Shown here piece by piece: positions 63,317-64,000 of a DNA stretch of 64,000 nt. The stretch is from Metallumcola ferriviriculae (GTDB taxonomy: Bacteria > Bacillota > JADQBR01). The notes below the pieces were generated by a model. The model did no database searches. It was not told where the DNA came from and saw nothing but the letters and a program-made list of their open reading frames with translations. The position numbers and the translations under genes are program-made. Where the stretch lies: contig NZ_CP121694.1 in assembly GCF_035573695.1 (NCBI RefSeq), forward strand, positions 3,480,001 to 3,544,000, given 5' to 3'. The stretch's first letter is position 1; each line of letters begins with the position of its first letter.

Positions 63317-64000
63317 TCACTTCTTTTCCACTTTAAAGCGTTTGACAATCTTGTCCATTTCTGTCGTTGTGTTAAACAGTTCTGCCGCGTTGGAATTTAT
63401 CTCCTCGCCCATTGCGGCTTGTTCCTCTAATAAACTGGCTATGGATTGGGTGGATGATGCGGTATTCTGTGAAACAGTCAATGCGTCGGTTATTTTTCCC
63501 ATTAGCTGCTGCGTACCATTATTGAGCTCTTCCGCCAATTTGGAATTAGCGTTTATTTGTTTTGCTGCTTGACCCACCGTTCCCTTAATCACGTCAATTA
63601 CTTCTCCGGCTTTTTTGATAACCTCTGTGCCGAGAGTCACCTGCTTCTCACCATCATCCATGGCTACCACAGCTTCCTTTGTTTTAGTCTGTGTGTGTTT
63701 TATTATCTCCATTATTTCATTAGCGGATTTTGATGATTCCTCAGCTAACTTACGCACCTCCTCTGCCACTACAGCAAATCCGCGGCCATTTTCCCCGGCC
63801 CGCGCAGCTTCAATGGCAGCATTTAATGCTAATAAATTCGTTTGATTGGCAATGTCAGTAATAGCATTGCTAATATTACCTATTTGCTGCGAATTCACTT
63901 CTAATTCCGAAATTATTTCGCCAGATACACTTACGGCTTGGTTAATTTGCGACATTTGTTCAATGGATTTTTGAATTGTTTCTGTTCCCTGCTGTACTGC
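63317..64000 (-). CDS. methyl-accepting chemotaxis protein, C-terminal part (5' end outside window)
   Basis: The reading frame is open to the last base of the window, so only about 227 residues of the cytoplasmic signalling domain are visible. The conserved hairpin tip is [45 protein letters not shown], the CheA/CheW interaction region. Flanking heptad helices carry Gln/Glu methylation sites. The sensor and membrane part lie beyond 64000. Confidence 0.95.
   Translation of the reverse strand, partial: AVQQGTETIQKSIEQMSQINQAVSVSGEIISELEVNSQQIGNISNAITDIANQTNLLALNAAIEAARAGENGRGFAVVAEEVRKLAEESSKSANEIMEIIKHTQTKTKEAVVAMDDGEKQVTLGTEVIKKAGEVIDVIKGTVGQAAKQINANSKLAEELNNGTQQLMGKITDALTVSQNTASSTQSIASLLEEQAAMGEEINSNAAELFNTTTEMDKIVKRFKVEKK

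Overview
The window looks like a chromosomal segment of an anaerobic, probably spore-forming, low-to-moderate GC Firmicute of the Peptococcaceae/Desulfotomaculum type. The signs are a Spo0F-like regulator, the Firmicutes-style acpS-nnr-alr-endoAI-endoA neighbourhood, strong AGGAGG ribosome sites, frequent TTG/GTG starts, a ferredoxin- and formate-based redox gene set, and two genes that use in-frame UGA as selenocysteine. I saw no tRNA, rRNA, CRISPR array or prophage.

Layout. 1-600: one small unknown gene, then a hairpin-rich intergenic region with one copy of a dispersed repeat. 635-8233 (minus): a probable operon of a membrane-anchored selenocysteine thioredoxin-like protein, a radical SAM/PDZ/DUF512-like protein, 5-formyl-THF cyclo-ligase, and a three-subunit NAD(ferredoxin?)-linked formate dehydrogenase whose catalytic subunit is a selenoprotein. 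Both UGA codons are followed by a SECIS-like hairpin. 8271-8436: a same-strand cluster of DnaA-box-like nonamers beside tsaD. 8583-11248: tsaE-tsaB-rimI-tsaD. 11631-16484: Spo0F-like regulator, C26 amidotransferase, endoA/endoAI toxin-antitoxin, alr, nnr. 16.6-18.3 kb: a large hairpin and a frameshifted IS110-family element that separates nnr from acpS.

19.2-29.4 kb: an acetate module (DEDDh exonuclease, two-subunit sodium symporter, small membrane protein, cNMP/CBS/DUF294 regulator, acetyl-CoA synthetase) followed by a LytS/LytTR two-component pair. 29.4-38.4 kb: flavodiiron protein, tautomerase, PrcB/Gmad2 lipoprotein, orphan DNA methyltransferase, ATP-type PEP carboxykinase, PAP2 phosphatase, a frameshifted azoreductase and a cupin. 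38.5-41.2 kb: a second exonuclease + DUF294 pair, paralogous to the first. 41.4-44.6 kb: ECF sigma factor, putative membrane anti-sigma and TPR protein. 44.8-48.8 kb: BcrAB-like ABC transporter with its two-component system, then the second copy of the dispersed repeat.

49.3-52.4 kb: CNNM/HlyC protein, an uncharacterised Cys-containing protein and a frameshifted lipoprotein. 52.6-58.7 kb: iron alcohol dehydrogenase, tungsten aldehyde:ferredoxin oxidoreductase and polyferredoxin, divergent from a GbsR-type regulator that leads a glycine-betaine binding protein and permease with no local ATPase. This suggests a GbsR-controlled anaerobic choline/betaine-aldehyde module. 58.8-64 kb: ArsR regulator, small unknown protein, DUF421 protein, a secreted glucosaminidase preceded by about 12 tandem heptamers that read as Shine-Dalgarno-like units in its leader, and the 3' part of a chemotaxis receptor gene.

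Main points for follow-up: the selenothioredoxin/radical SAM pair, the DnaA-box cluster, the GbsR-AOR-ADH-betaine module, the heptamer leader, and possible AUU start codons on lipoprotein genes.
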